Positions 36,501 through 50,876 of a DNA stretch of 64,000 bases are shown here, one piece after another. The stretch's first letter is position 1. Every line of letters begins with the position of its first letter. The notes beneath the pieces are model-generated. The model searched no databases and was not told where the DNA came from. It saw only the letters and a program-made list of their open reading frames with translations. Source of the stretch: Henricia sp. BOLD:AAB3569 (taxonomy: Eukaryota > Echinodermata > Asteroidea > Spinulosida > Echinasteridae); NCBI GenBank assembly GCA_037783545.1, contig JBBELK010000400.1, forward strand, positions 1 to 64,000, in the 5' to 3' direction. The translations under genes were made by a program, and so were the position numbers.

Positions 36501-38754
36501 TCCAAATTTGCCGACGTTTGGACCACACTTTGACCAAAATCCCGTCCCAAACTGCCGTGTCAACGACAGTCCGAAGGACTGAGCATGCGCACGAGTCAGG
36601 AGTACACCAAAGAGGTGTGTACAGACAGCCACAGGTTGCGGGAGCATCCAGGAAGCGCCAACCCCTTTTTTTTTTCTAAACTCTGAAATTTCTCTGCCAT
36701 TTCCCGGCGAAAGTCTGTCAATTTTTTAGGACAAGTGCGCAATATAGAGTCTTTGGAGCATGCAAAATTTGAAGTTCGTCGGAACATTTTTCGACCTCCA
36801 AATTTGCCGACGTTTGGACCACACTTTGACCAAAATCCCGTCCCAAACTGGGCCGTGTCAACAACAGTCCGAAGGACTGAGCATGCGCACGAGTCAGGAG
36901 TACACCAAAGAGGTGTGTACAGACAGCCACAGGTTGCGGGAGCATCCAGGAAGCGCCAACCCCTTTGTTTTCTAAACTCTGAAATTTCTCTGCCATTTCC
37001 CGGCGAAAGTCTGTCAATTTTTTAGGACAAGTGCGCAATATAGAGTCTTTGGAGCATGCAAAATTTGAAGTTCGTCGGAACATTTTTCGACCTCCAAATT
37101 TGCCGACGTTTGGACCACACTTTGACCAAAATCCCGTCCCAAACTGCCGTGTCAACGACAGTCCGAAGGACTGAGCATGCGCACGAGTCAGGAGTACACC
37201 AAAGAGGTGTGTACAGACAGCCACAGGTTGCGGGAGCATCCAGGAAGCGCCAACCCCTTTTTTTTCTTCTAAACTCTGAAATTTCTCTGCCATTTCCCGG
37301 CGAAAGTCTGTCAATTTTTTAGGACAAGTGCGCAATATAGAGTCTTTGGAGCATGCAAAATTTGAAGTTCGTCGGAACATTTTTCGACCTCCAAATTTGC
37401 CGACGTTTGGACCACACTTTGACCAAAATCCCGTCCCAAACTGGGCCGTGTCAACGACAGTCCGAAGGACTGAGCATGCGCACGAGTCAGGAGTACACCA
37501 AAGAGGTGTGTACAGACAGCCACAGGTTGCGGGAGCATCCAGGAAGCGCCAACCCCTTTTTTTTCTAAACTCTGAAATTTCTCTGCCATTTCCCGGCGAA
37601 AGTCTGTCAATTTTTTAGGACAAGTGCGCAATATAGAGTCTTTGGAGCATGCAAAATTTGAAGTTCGTCGGAACAATTTTCGACCTCCAAATTTGCCGAC
37701 GTTTGGACCACACTTTGACCAAAATCCCGTCCCAAACTGGGCCGTGTCAACGACAGTCCGAAGGACTGAGCATGCGCACGAGTCAGGAGTACACCAAAAA
37801 GGTGTGTACAGACAGCCACAGGTTGCGGGAGCATCCAGGAAGCGCCAACCCATTTTTTTCTAAACTCTGAAATTTCTCTGCCATTTCCCGGCGAAAGTCT
37901 GTCAATAGGACAAGTGCGCAATATAGAGTCTTTGGAGCATGCAAAATTTGAAGTTCGTCGGAACATTTTTCGACCTCCAAATTTGCCGACGTTTGGACCA
38001 CACTTTGACCAAAATCCCGTCCCAAACTGCCGTGTCAACGACAGTCCGAAGGACTGAGGCATGCGCACGAGTCAGGAGTACACCAAAGAGGTGTGTACAG
38101 ACAGCCACAGGTTGCGGGAGCATCCAGGAAGCGCCAACCCCTTTGTTTTCTAAACTCTGAAATTTCTCTGCCATTTCCCGGCGAAAGTCTGTCAATTTTT
38201 TAGGACAAGTGCGCAATATAGAGTCTTTGGAGCATGCAAAATTTGAAGTTCGTCGGAACATTTTTCGACCCTCCAAATTTGCCGACGTTTGGACCACACT
38301 TTGACCAAAATCCCGTCCCAAACTGGGCCGTGTCAACGACAGTCCGAAGGACTGAGCATGCGCACGAGTCAGGAGTACACCAAAGAGGTGTGTACAGACA
38401 GCCACAGGTTGCGGGAGCATCCAGGAAGCGCCAACCCCTTTTTTTTCTAAACTCTGAAATTTCTCTGCCATTTCCCGGCGAAAGTCTGTCAATTTTTTAG
38501 GACAAGTGCGCAATATAGAGTCTTTGGAGCATGCAAAATTTGAAGTTCGTCGGAACATTTTTCGACCTCCAAATTTGCCGACGTTTGGACCACACTTTGA
38601 CCAAAATCCCGTCCCAAACTGGGCCGTGTCAACGACAGTCCGAAGGACTGAGCATGCGCACGAGTCAGGAGTACACCAAAGAGGTTGTGTACAGACAGCC
38701 ACAGGTTGCGGGAGCATCCAGGAAGCGCCAACCCCTTTTTTTTTCTAAACTCTG

Positions 38755-41710
38755 AAATTTCTCTGCCATTTCCCGGCGAAAGTCTGTCAATTTTTTAGGA
38801 CAAGTGCGCAATGTAGAGTCTTTGAGCATGCAAAATTTGAAGTTCGTCGGAACATTTGTCGACCTCCAAATTTGCCGACGTTTGGACCACACTTTGACCA
38901 AAATCCCGTCCCAAACTGGGCCGTGTCAACGACAGTCCGAAGGACTGAGCATGCGCACGAGTCAGGAGTACACCAAAGAGGTGTGTACAGACAGCCACAG
39001 GTTGCGGGAGCATCCAGGAAGCGCCAACCCCTTTTTTTTTCTAAACTCTGAAATGTCTCTGCCATTTCCCGGCGAAAGTCTGTCAATTTTTTAGGACAAG
39101 TGCGCAATATAGAGTCTTTGGAGCATGCAAAATTTGAAGTTCGTCGGAACATTTTTCGACCTCCAAATTTGCCGACGTTTGGACCACACTTTGACCAAAA
39201 TCCCGTCCCAAACTGGGCCGTGTCAACGACAGTCCGAAGGACTGAGCATGCGCACGAGTCAGGAGTACACCAAAAAGGTGTGTACAGACAGCCACAGGTT
39301 GCGGGAGCATCCAGGAAGCGCCAACCCATTTTTTTCTAAACTCTGAAATTTCTCTGCCATTTCCGGCGAAAGTCTGTCAATTTGTTAGGACAAGTGCGCA
39401 ATATAGAGTCTTTGGAGCATGCAAAATTTGAAGTTCGTCGGAACATTTTTCGACCTCCAAATTTGCCGGACGTTTGGACCACACTTTGACCAAAATCCCG
39501 TCCCAAACTGCCGTGTCAACGACAGTCCGAAGGACTGAGCATGCGCACGAGTCAGGAGTACACCAAAGAGGTGTGTACAGACAGCCACAGGTTGCGGGAG
39601 CATCCAGGAAGCGCCAACCCCTTTGTTTTCTAAACTCTGAAATTTCTCTGCCATTTCCCGGCGAAAGTCTGTCAATTTTTTAGGACAAGTGCGCAATATA
39701 GAGTCTTTGGAGCATGCAAAATTTGAAGTTCGTCGGAACATTTTTCGACCTCCAAATTTGCCGACGTTTGGACCACACTTTGACCAAAATCCCGTCCCAA
39801 ACTGGGCCGTGTCAACGACAGTCCGAAGGGACTGAGCATGCGCACGAGTCAGGAGTACACCAAAGAGGTGTGTACAGACAGCCACAGGTTGCGGGAGCAT
39901 CCAGGAAGCGCCAACCCCTTTTTTTTCTAAACTCTGAAATTTCTCTGCCATTTCCCGGCGAAAGTCTGTCAATTTTTTAGGACAAGTGCGCAATATAGAG
40001 TCTTTGGAGCATGCAAAATTTGAAGTTCGTCGGAACATTTTTCGACCTCCAAATTTGCCGACGTTTGGACCACACTTTGACCAAAATCCCGTCCAAACTG
40101 GGCCGTGTCAACGACAGTCCGAAGGACTGAGCATGCGCACGAGTCAGGAGTACACCAAAGAGGTGTGTACAGACAGCCACAGGTTGCGGGAGCATCCAGG
40201 AAGCGCCAACCCTTTGTTTTCTAAACTCTGAAATTTCTCTGCCATTTCCCGGCGAAAGTCTGTCAATTTTTTAGGACAAGTGCGCAATATAGAGTCTTTG
40301 GAGCATGCAAAATTTGAAGTTCGTCGGAACATTTTTCGACCTCCAAATTTGCCGACGTTTGGACCACACTTTGACCAAAATCCGTCCCAAACTGGGCCGT
40401 GTCAACGACAGTCCGAAGGACTGAGCATGCGCACGAGTCAGGAGTACACCAAAGAGGTGTGTACAGACAGCCACAGGTTGCGGGAGCATCCAGGAAGCGC
40501 CAACCCCTTTTTTTTCTAAACTCTGAAATTTCTCTGCCATTTCCCGGCGAAAGTCTGTCAATTTTTTAGGACAAGTGCGCAATATAGAGTCTTTGGAGCA
40601 TGCAAAATTTGAAGTTCGTCGGAACATTTTTCGACCTCCAAATTTGCCGACGTTTGGACCACACTTTGACCAAAATCCCGTCCCAAACTGGGCCGTGTCA
40701 ACGACAGTCCGAAGGGACTGAGCATGCGCACGAGTCAGGAGTACACCAAAGAGGTGTGTACAGACAGCCACAGGTTGCGGGAGCATCCAGGAAGCGCCAA
40801 CCCCTTTTTTTTCTAAACTCTGAAATTTCTCTGCCATTTCCCGGCGAAAGTCTGTCAATTTTTTAGGACAAGTGCGCAATGTAGAGTCTTTGGAGCATGC
40901 AAAATTTGAAGTTCGTCGGAACATTTGTCGACCTCCAAATTTGCCGACGTTTGGACCACACTTTGACCAAAATCCCGTCCCAAACTGGGGCCGTGTCAAC
41001 GACAGTCCGAAGGACTGAGCATGCGCACGAGTCAGGAGTACACCAAAGAGGGTGTGTACAGACAGCCACAGGTTGCGGGAGCATCCAGGAAGCGCCAACC
41101 CCTTTTTTTTTCTAAACTCTGAAATGTCTCTGCCATTTCCCGGCGAAAGTCTGTCAATTTTTTAGGACAAGTGCGCAATATAGAGTCTTTGGAGCATGCA
41201 AAATTTGAAGTTCGTCGGAACATTTTTCGACCTCCAAATTTGCCGACGTTTGGACCACACTTTGACCAAAATCCCGTCCCAAACTGGGCCGTGTCAACGA
41301 CAGTCCGAAGGACTGAGCATGCGCACGAGTCAGGAGTACACCAAAAAGGTGTGTACAGACAGCCACAGGTTGCGGAGCATCCAGGAAGCGCCAACCCATT
41401 TTTTTCTAAACTCTGAAATTTCTCTGCCATTTCCCGGCGAAAGTCTGTCAATTTGTTAGGACAAGTGCGCAATATAGAGTCTTTGGAGCATGCAAAATTT
41501 GAAGTTCGTCGGAACATTTTTCGACCTCCAAATTTGCCGACGTTTGGACCACACTTTGACCAAAATCCCGTCCCAAACTGGGCCGTGTCAACGACAGTCC
41601 GAAGGACTGAGCAATGCGCACGAGTCAGGAGTACACCAAAGAGGTGTGTACAGACAGCCACAGGTTGCGGGAGCATCCAGGAAGCGCCAACCCCTTTTTT
41701 TTCTAAACTC
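38755..41710 (+). repeat. HOR segment: 3-monomer block repeated about 2.07 kb apart
   Basis: The blocks at about 38755-39640 and 40823-41710 share, in order, GCGCAATGTAGAG (38811/40879), CATTTGTCGACC, CTGAAATGTCTC (39051/41122), CCAAAAAGGTG with CCCATTTTTTT, and CAATTTGTTAGG. The offset is 2068-2071 bp, or seven monomers. Between them, GAAGGGACTG occurs at 39826 and 40712, about three monomers apart. Related units with CCAAAAAGGTG and CCCATTTTTTT also occur at 35.1 and 37.8 kb, so the same lineage has been spread in stages. Confidence 0.78.
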
Positions 41711-44700
41711 TGAAATTTCTCTGCCATTTCCCGGCGAAAGTCTGTCAATTTTTTAGGACAAGTGCGCAATGTAGAGTCTTTGGAGCATGCAAAATTTGAA
41801 GTTCGTCGGAACATTTGTCGACCTCCAAATTTGCCGACGTTTGGACCACACTTTGACCAAAAATCCCGTCCCAAACTGGGCCGTGTCAACGACAGTCCGA
41901 AGGACTGAGCATGCGCACGAGTCAGGAGTACACCAAAGAGGTGTGTACAGACAGCCACAGGTTGCGGGAGCATCCAGGAAGCGCCAACCCCTTTTTTTTC
42001 TAAACTCTGAAATTTCTCTGCCATTTCCCGGCGAAAGTCTGTCATTTTTTAGGACAAGTGCGCAATATAGAGTCTTTGGAGCATGCAAAATTTGAAGTTC
42101 GTCGGAACATTTTTCGACCTCCAAATTTGCCGACGTTTGGACCACACTTTGACCAAAATCCCGTCCCAAAACTGGGCCGTGTCAACGACAGTCCGAAGGA
42201 CTGAGCATGCGCACGAGTCAGGAGTACACCAAAGAGGTGTGTACAGACCAGCCACAGGTTGCGGGAGCATCCAGGAAGCGCCAACCCCTTTTTTTTCTAA
42301 ACTCTGAAATTTCTCTGCCATTTCCGGCGAAAGTCTGTCAATTTTTTAGGACAAGTGCGCAATATAGAGTCTTTGGAGCATGCAAAATTTGAAGTTCGTC
42401 GGAACATTTTTCGACCTCCAAATTTGCCGACGTTTGGACCACACTTTGACCAAAATCCCGTCCCAAACTGGGCCGTGTCAACGACAGTCCGAAGGACTGA
42501 GCATGCGCACGAGTCAGGAGTACACCAAATAGGTGTGTACAGACAGCCACAGGTTGCGGGAGCATCCAGGAAGCGCCAACCCCTTTTTTTTCTAAACTCT
42601 GAAATTTCTCTGCCATTTCCCGGCGAAAGTCTGTCAATTTTTTAGGACAAGTGCGCAATATAGAGTCTTTGGAGCATGCAAAATTTGAAGTTCGTCAGAA
42701 CATTTTTCGACCTCCAAATTGCCGACGTTTGGACCACACTTTGACCAAAATCCCGTCCCAACTGGGCCGTGTCAACGACAGTCCGAAGGACTGAGCATGC
42801 GCACGAGTCAGGAGTACACCAAAGAGGTGTGTACAGACAGCCACAGGTTGCGGGAGCATCCAGGAAGCGCCAACCCCTTTTTTTTCTAAACTCTGAAATT
42901 TCTCTGCCATTTCCCGGCGAAAGTCTGTCAATTTTTTAGGACAAGTGCGCAATATAGAGTCTTTGGAGCATGCAAAATTTGAAGTTCGTCGGAACATTTT
43001 TCGACCTCCAAATTTGCCGACGTTTGGACCACACTTTGACCAAAATCCCGTCCCAAACTGGGCCGTGTCAACGACAGTCCGAAGGACTGAGCATGCGCAC
43101 GAGTCAGGAGTACACCAAAGAGGTGTGTACAGACAGCCACAGGTTGCGGGAGCATCCAGGAAGCGCCAACCCCTTTTTTTTCTAAACTCTGAAATTTCTC
43201 TGCCATTTCCCGGCGAAAGTCTGTCAATTTTTTAGGACAAGTGCGCAATGTAGAGTCTTTGGAGCATGCAAAATTTGAAGTTCGTCGGAACATTTTTTCG
43301 ACCTCCAAATTTGCCGACGTTTGGACCACACTTTGACCAAAATCCCGTCCCAAACTGGGCCGTGTCAACGACAGTCCGAAGGACTGAGCATGCGCACGAG
43401 TCAGGAGTACACCAAAGAGGTGTGTACAGACAGCCACAGGTTGCGGGAGCATCCAGGAAGCGCCAACCCCTTTTTTTTCTAAACTCTGAAATTTCTCTGC
43501 CATTTGCCGGCGAAAGTCTGTCATTTTTTTAGGACAAGGTGCGCAATATAGAGTCTTTGGAGCATGCAAAATTTGAAGTTCGTCGGAACATTTTTCGACC
43601 TCAAAATTTGCCGACGTTTGGACCACACTTTGACCAAAATCCCGTCCCAAACTGGGCCGTGTCAACGACAGTCCGAAGGACTGAGCATGCGCACGAGTCA
43701 GGAGTACACCAAAGAGGTGTGCACAGACAGCCACAGGTTGCGGGAGCATCCAGGAAGCGCCAACCCCTTTTTTGTCTAAACTCTGAAATTTCTCTGCCAT
43801 TTCCCGGCGAAAGTCTGTCAATTTGTTAGGACAAGTGCGCAATATAGAGTCTTTGGAGCATGCAAAATTTGAAGTTCGTCGGAACATTTTTCGACCTCCA
43901 AATTTGCCGACGTTTGGACCACACTTTGACCAAAATCCCGTCCCAAACTGGGCCGTGTCAACGACAGTCCGAAGGACTGAGCATGCGCACGAGTCAGGAG
44001 TACACCAAAGAGGTGTGTACAGACAGCCACAGGTTGCGGGAGCATCCAGGAAGCGCCAACCCCTTTTTTTTCTAAACTCTGAAATTTCTCTGCCATTTCC
44101 CGGCGAAAGTCTGTCAATTTGTTAGGACAAGTGCGCAATATAGAGTCTTTGGAGCATGCAAAATTTAAAGTTCGTCGGAACATTTTTCGACCTCTAAATT
44201 TGCCGACGTTTGGACCACACTTTGACCAAAATCCCGTCCCAAACTGGGCCGTGTCAACGACAGTCCGAAGGACTGAGCATGCGCACGAGTCAGGAGTACA
44301 CCAAAGAGGTGTGTACAGACAGCCACAGGTTGCGGGAGCATCCAGGAAGCGCCACCCCTTTTTTCTAAACTCTGAAATTTCTCTGCCATTTCCCGGCGAA
44401 AGTCTGTCAATTTGTTAGGACAAGTGCGCAATATAGAGTCTTTGGAGCATGCAAAATTTAAAGTTCGTCGGAACATTTTTCGACCTCCAAATTTGCCGAC
44501 GTTTGGACCACACTTTGACCAAATCCCGTCCCCAAACTGGGCCGTGTCAACGACAGTCCGAAGGACTGAGCATGCGCACGAGTCAGGAGTACACCAAAGA
44601 GGTGTGTACAGACAGCCACAGGTTGCGGGAGCATCCAGGAAGCGCCAACCCCTTTTTTCTAAACTCTGAAATTTCTCTGCCATTTCCCGGCGAAAGTCTG

Positions 44701-44989
44701 TCAATTTGTTAGGACAAGTGCGCAATATAGAGTCTTTGGAGAATGCAAAATTTGAAGTTCGTCGGAACATTTTTCGACCTCCAAAATTGCCGACGTTTGG
44801 ACCACACTTTGACCAAAATCCCGTCCCAAACTGGGCCGTGTCAACGACAGTCCGAAGGACTGAGCATGCGCACGAGTCAGGAGTACACCAAAGAGGTGTG
44901 TACAGACAGCCACAGGTTGCGGGAGCATCCAGGAAGCGCCAACCCCTTTTTTTTCTAAACTCTGAAATTTCTCTGCCATTTCCCGGCGA

Positions 44990-45020
44990 AAGTCTGTCAT
45001 TTTTAAGGACAAGTGCGAGT
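44990..45020 (+). repeat. monomer with 8-bp deletion at GTGCG|AGTCTTT
   Basis: GTGCG is joined to AGTCTTTGG (about 45013-45018), removing CAATATAG. The same unit has TTTTTAAGG where TTTTTTAGG is usual. It is unique in the window and occurs where the usually constant GCGCAATATAGAG element lies. Confidence 0.85.
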
Positions 45021-47622
45021 CTTTGGAGCATGCAAAATTTGAAGTTCGTCGGAACATTTTTCGACCTACAAATTTGCCGACGTTTGGACCACACTTTGAA
45101 CAAAATCCCGTCCCAAACTGGGCCGTGTCAACGACAGTCCGAAGGACTGAGCATGCGCACGAGTCAGGAGTACACCAAAGAGGTGTGTACAGACAGCCAC
45201 AGGTTGCGGGAGCATCCAGGAAGCGCCAACCCCTTTTTTTCTTCTAAACTCTGAAATTTCTCTGCCATTTCCCGGCGAAAGTCTGTCAATTTTTTAGGAC
45301 AAGTGCGCAATATAGAGTCTTTGGAGCATGCAAAATTTGAAGTTCGTCGGAACATTTTTCGACCTCCAAATTTGCCGACGTTTGGACCACACTTTGACCA
45401 AAATCCCGTCCCAAACTGGGCCGTGTCAACGACAGTCCGAAGGACTGAGCATGCGCACGAGTCAGGAGTACACCAAAGAGGTGTGTACAGACAGCCACAG
45501 GTTGCGGGAGCATCCAGGAAGCGCCAACCCCTTTTTTTTCTAAACTCTGAAATTTCTCTGCCATTTCCCGGCGAAAGTCTGTCAATTTGTTAGGACAAGT
45601 GCGCAATATAGAGTCTTTGGAGCATGCAAAATTTAAAGTTCGTCGGAACATTTTTCGACCTCCAAATTTGCCGACGTTTGGACCACACTTTGACCAAAAT
45701 CCCGTCCCAAACTGGGCCGTGTCAACGACAGTCCGAAGGACTGAGCATGCGCACGAGTCAGGAGTACACCAAAGAGGTGTGTACAGACAGCCACAGGTTG
45801 CGGGAGCATCCAGGAAGCGCCAACCCCTTTTTTTCTAAACTCTGAAATTTCTCTGCCATTTCCCGGCGAAAGTCTGTCAATTTGTTAGGACAAGTGCGCA
45901 ATATAGAGTCTTTGGAGAATGCAAAATTTGAAGTTCGTCGGAACATTTTTCGACCTCCAAATTTGCCGACGTTTGGACCACACTTTGACCAAAATCCCGT
46001 CCCAAACTGGGCCGTGTCAACGACAGTCCGAAGGACTGAGCATGCGCACGAGTCAGGAGTACACCAAAGAGGTGTGTACAGACAGCCACAGGTTGCGGGA
46101 GCATCCAGGAAGCGCCAACCCCTTTTTTTTTTCTAAACTCTGAAATTTCTCTGCCATTTCCCGGCGAAAGTCTGTCAATTTTTTAGGACAAGTGCGCAAT
46201 ATATAGTCTTTGGAGCATGCAAAATTTGAAGTTCGTCGGAACATTTTTCGACCTCCAAATTTGCCGACGTTTGGACCACACTTTGACCAAAATCCCGTCC
46301 CAAACTGGGCCGTGTCAACGACAGTCCGAAGGACTGAGCATGCGCACGAGTCAGGAGTACACCAAAGAGGTGTGTACAGACAGCCACAGGTTGCGGGAGC
46401 ATCCAGGAAGCGCCAACCCCTTTTTTTTCTAAACTCTGAAATTTCTCTGCCATTTCCCGGCGAAAGTCTGTCAATTTGTTAGGACAAGTGCGCAATATAG
46501 AGTCTTTGGAGCATGCAAAATTTGAAGTTCGTCGGAACATTTTTCGACCTCCAAATTTGCCGACGTTTGGACCACACTTTGACCAAAATCCCGTCCCAAA
46601 CTGGGCCGTGTCAACGACAGTCCGAAGGACTGAGCATGCGCACGAGTCAGGAGTACACCAAAGAGGTGTGTACAGACAGCCACAGGTTGCGGGAGCATCC
46701 AGGAAGCGCCAACCCCTTTTTTTTCTAAACTCTGAAATTTCTCTGCCATTTCCCGGCGAAAGTCTGTCAATTTTTTAGGACAAGTGCGCAATATAGAGTC
46801 TTTGGAGCATGCAAAATTTGAAGTTCGTCGGAACATTTTTCGACCTACAAATTTGCCGACGTTTGGACCACACTTTGAACAAAATCCCGTCCCAAACTGG
46901 GCCGTGTCAACGACAGTCCGAAGGACTGAGCATGCGCACGAGTCAGGAGTACACCAAAGAGGTGTGTACAGACAGCCACAGGTTGCGGGAGCATCCAGGA
47001 AGCGCCAACCCCTTTTTTTCTAAACTCTGAAATTTCTCTGCCATTTCCCGGCGAAAGTCTGTCAATTTTTTAGGACAAGTGCGCTATATAGAGTCTTTGG
47101 AGCATGCAACATTTGAAGTTCGTCGGAACATTTTTCGACCTCCAAATTTGCCGACGTTTGGACCACACTTTGACCAAAATCCCGTCCCAAACTGGGCCGT
47201 GTCAACGACAGTCCGAAGGACTGAGCATGCGCACGAGTCAGGAGTACACCAAAGAGGTGTGTACAGACAGCCACAGGTTGCGGGAGCATCCAGGAAGCGC
47301 CAACCCCTTTTTTTTCTAAACTCTGAAATTTCTCTGCCATTTCCCGGCGAAAGTCTGTCAATTTTTTAGGACAAGTGCGCAATATAGAGTCTTTGGAGCA
47401 TGCAAAATTTGAAGTTCGTTGGAACATTTTTCGACCTCCAAATTTGCCGACGTTTGGACCACACTTTGACCAAAATCCCGTCCCAAACTGGGCCGTGTCA
47501 ACGACAGTCCGAAGGACTGAGCATGCGCACGAGTCAGGAGTACACCAAAGAGGTGTGAACAGACAGCCACAGGTTGCGGGAGCATCCAGGAAGCGCCAAC
47601 CCCTTTTTTTTTCTAAACTCTG

Positions 47623-49990
47623 AAATTTCTCTGCCATTTCCCGGCGAAAGTCTGTCAATTTTTTTAGGACAAGTGCGCAATATAGAGTCTTTGGAGCATG
47701 CAAAATTTGAAGTTCGTCGGAACATTTTTCGACCTCCAAATTTGCCGACGTTTGGACCACACTTTGACCAAAATCCCGTCCCAAACTGGGCCGTATCAAC
47801 GACAGTCCGAAGGACTGAGCATGCGCACGAGTCAGGAGTACACCAAAGAGGTGTGTACAGACAGCCACAGGTTGCGGGAGCATCCAGGAAGCGCCAACCC
47901 CTTTTTTTTCTAAACTCTGAAATTTCTCTGCCATTTCCCGGCGAAAGTCTGTCAATTTTTTAGGACAAGTGCGCAATATAGAGTCTTTGGAGCATGCAAA
48001 ATTTGAAGTTCGTCGGAACATTTTTCGACCTCCAAATTTGCCGACGTTTGGACCACACTTTGACCAAAATCCCGTCCCAAACTGGGCCGTGTCAACGACA
48101 GTCCGAAGGACTGAGCATGCGCACGAGTCAGGAGTACACCAAAGAGGTGTGTACAGACATCCACAGGTTGCGGGAGCATCCAGGAAGCGCCAACCCCTTT
48201 TTTTTCTAAACTCTGAAATTTCTCTGCCATTTCCCGGCGAAATTCTGTCAATGTTTTAGGACAAGTGCGCAATATAGAGTCTTTGGAGCATGCACAATTT
48301 GAAGTTCGTCGGAACATTTTTCAACCTCCAAATTTGCCGACGTTTGGACCACACTTTGACCAAAATCCCGTCCCAAACTGGGCCGTGTCAACGACAGTCC
48401 GAAGGACTGAGCATGCGCACGAGTCAGGAGTACACCAAAGAGGTGTGTACAGACATCCACAGGTTGCGGGAGCATCCAGGAAGCGCCAACCCCTTTTTTT
48501 TCTAAACTCTGAAATTTCTCTGCCATTTCCCGGCGAAATTCTGTCAATTTTTTAGGACAAGTGCGCAATATAGAGTCTTTGGAGCATGCAAAATTTGAAG
48601 TTCGTCGGAACATTTTTCGACCTCCAAATTTGCCGACGTTTGGACCACACTTTGACCAAAATCCCGTCCCAAACTGGGCCGTGTCAACGACAGTCCGAAG
48701 GACTGAGCATGCGCACGAGTCAGGAGTACACCAAAGAGGTGTGTACAGACAGCCACAGGTTGCGGGAGCATCCAGGAAGCGCCAACCCCCTTTTTTTCTA
48801 AACTCTGAAATTTCTCTGCCATTTCCCGGCGAAAGTCTGTCAATTTGTTAGGACAAGTGCGCAATATAGAGTCTTTGGAGCATGCAAAATTTGAAGTTCG
48901 TCGGAACATTTTTCGACCTCCAAATTTGCCGACGTTTGGACCACACTTTGACCAAAATCCCGTCCCAAACTGGGCCGTATCAACGACAGTCCGAAGGACT
49001 GAGCATGCGCACGAGTCAGGAGTACACCAAAGAGGTGTGTACAGACAGCCACAGGTTGCGGGAGCATCCAGGAAGCGCCAACCCCTTTTTTTCTAAACTC
49101 TGAAATTTCTCTGCCATTTCCCGGCGAAAGTCTGTCAATTTTTTAGGACAAGTGCGCAATATAGAGTCTTTGGAGCATGCAAAATTTGAAGTTCGTCGGA
49201 ACATTTTTCGACCTCCAAATTTGCCGACGTTTGGACCACACTTTGACCAAAATCCCGTCCCAAACTGGGCCGTGTCAACGACAGTCCGAAGGACTGAGCA
49301 TGCGCACGAGTCAGGAGTACACCAAAGAGGTGTGTACAGACATCCACAGGTTGCGGGAGCATCCAGGAAGCGCCAACCCCTTTTTTTTCTAAACTCTGAA
49401 ATTTCTCTGCCATTTCCCGGCGAAATTCTGTCAATTTTTTAGGACAAGTGCGCAATATAGAGTCTTTGGAGCATGCACAATTTGAAGTTCGTCGAAACAT
49501 TTTTCGACCTCCAAATTTGCCGACGTTTGGACCACACTTTGACCAAAATCCCGTCCCAAACTGGGCCGTGTCAACGACAGTCCGAAGGACTGAGCATGCG
49601 CACGAGTCAGGAGTACACCAAAGAGGTGTGTACAGACATCCACAGGTTGCGGGAGCATCCAGGAAGCGCCAACCCCTTTTTTTTCTAAACTCTGAAATTT
49701 CTCTGCCATTTCCCGGCGAAATTCTGTCAATTTTTTAGGACAAGTGCGCAATATAGAGTCTTTGGAGCATGCAAAATTTGAAGTTCGTCGGAACATTTTT
49801 CGACCTCCAAATTTGCCGACGTTTGGACCACACTTTGACCAAAATCCCGTCCCAAACTGGGCCGTGTCAACGACAGTCCGAAGGACTGAGCATGCGCACG
49901 AGTCAGGAGTACACCAAAGAGGTGTGTACAGACAGCCACAGGTTGCGGGAGCATCCAGGAAGCGCCAACCCCCTTTTTTTCTAAACTCTG
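47623..49990 (+). repeat. 4-monomer HOR (about 1.18 kb), two tandem copies (boundary 48807/48808)
   Basis: Copy 1 is 47623-48807 and copy 2 is 48808-49990, offset about 1183-1185 bp. The four units are: (1) GGCCGTATCAACG; (2) GACATCCACAGG followed by GCGAAATTCTG; (3) GCACAATTTG with GACATCCACAGG and GCGAAATTCTG; (4) near consensus with CCCCC before the T-run. A further GGCCGTATCAACG unit at about 50.45 kb is not followed by the rest of the set, so it is a partial copy or a separate exchange product. Confidence 0.87.
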
Positions 49991-50876
49991 AAATTTCTCT
50001 GCCATTTCCCGGCGAAAGTCTGTCAATTTGTTAGGACAAGTGCGCAATATAGAGTCTTTGGAGCATGCAAAATTTGAAGTTCGTCGGAACATTTTTCGAC
50101 CTCCAAATTTGCCGACGTTTGGACCACACTTTGACCAAAATCCCGTCCCAAACTGGGCCGTGTCAACGACAGTCCGAAGGACTGAGCATGCGCACGAGTC
50201 AGGAGTACACCAAAGAGGTGTGTACAGACAGCCACAGGTTGCGGGAGCATCCAGGAAGCGCCAACCCCTTTTTTTCTAAACTCTGAAATTTCTCTGCCAT
50301 TTCCCGGCGAAAGTCTGTCAATTTTTTAGGACAAGTGCGCAATATAGAGTCTTTGGAGCATGCAAAATTTGAAGTTCGTCGGAACATTTTTCGACCTCCA
50401 AATTTGCCGACGTTTGGACCACACTTTGACCAAAATCCCGTCCCAAACTGGGCCGTATCAACGACAGTCCGAAGGACTGAGCATGCGCACCAGTCAGGAG
50501 TACACCAAAGAGGTGTGTACAGACAGCCACAGGTTGCGGGAGCATCCAGGAAGCGCCAACCCCTTTTTTTTCTAAACTCTGAAATTTCTCTGCCATTTCC
50601 CGGCGAAAGTCTGTCAATTTTTTAGGACAAGTGCGCAATATAGAGTCTTTGGAGCATGCAAAATTTGAAGTTCGTCGGAACATTTTTCGACCTCCAAATT
50701 TGCCGACGTTTGGACCACACTTTGACCAAAATCCCGTCCCAAACTGGGCCGTGTCAACGACAGTCCGAAGGACTGAGCATGCGCACGAGTCAGGAGTACA
50801 CCAAAGAGGTGTGTACAGACAGCCACAGGTTGCGGGAGCATCCAGGAAGCGCCAACCCCTTTTTTTCTAAACTCTG

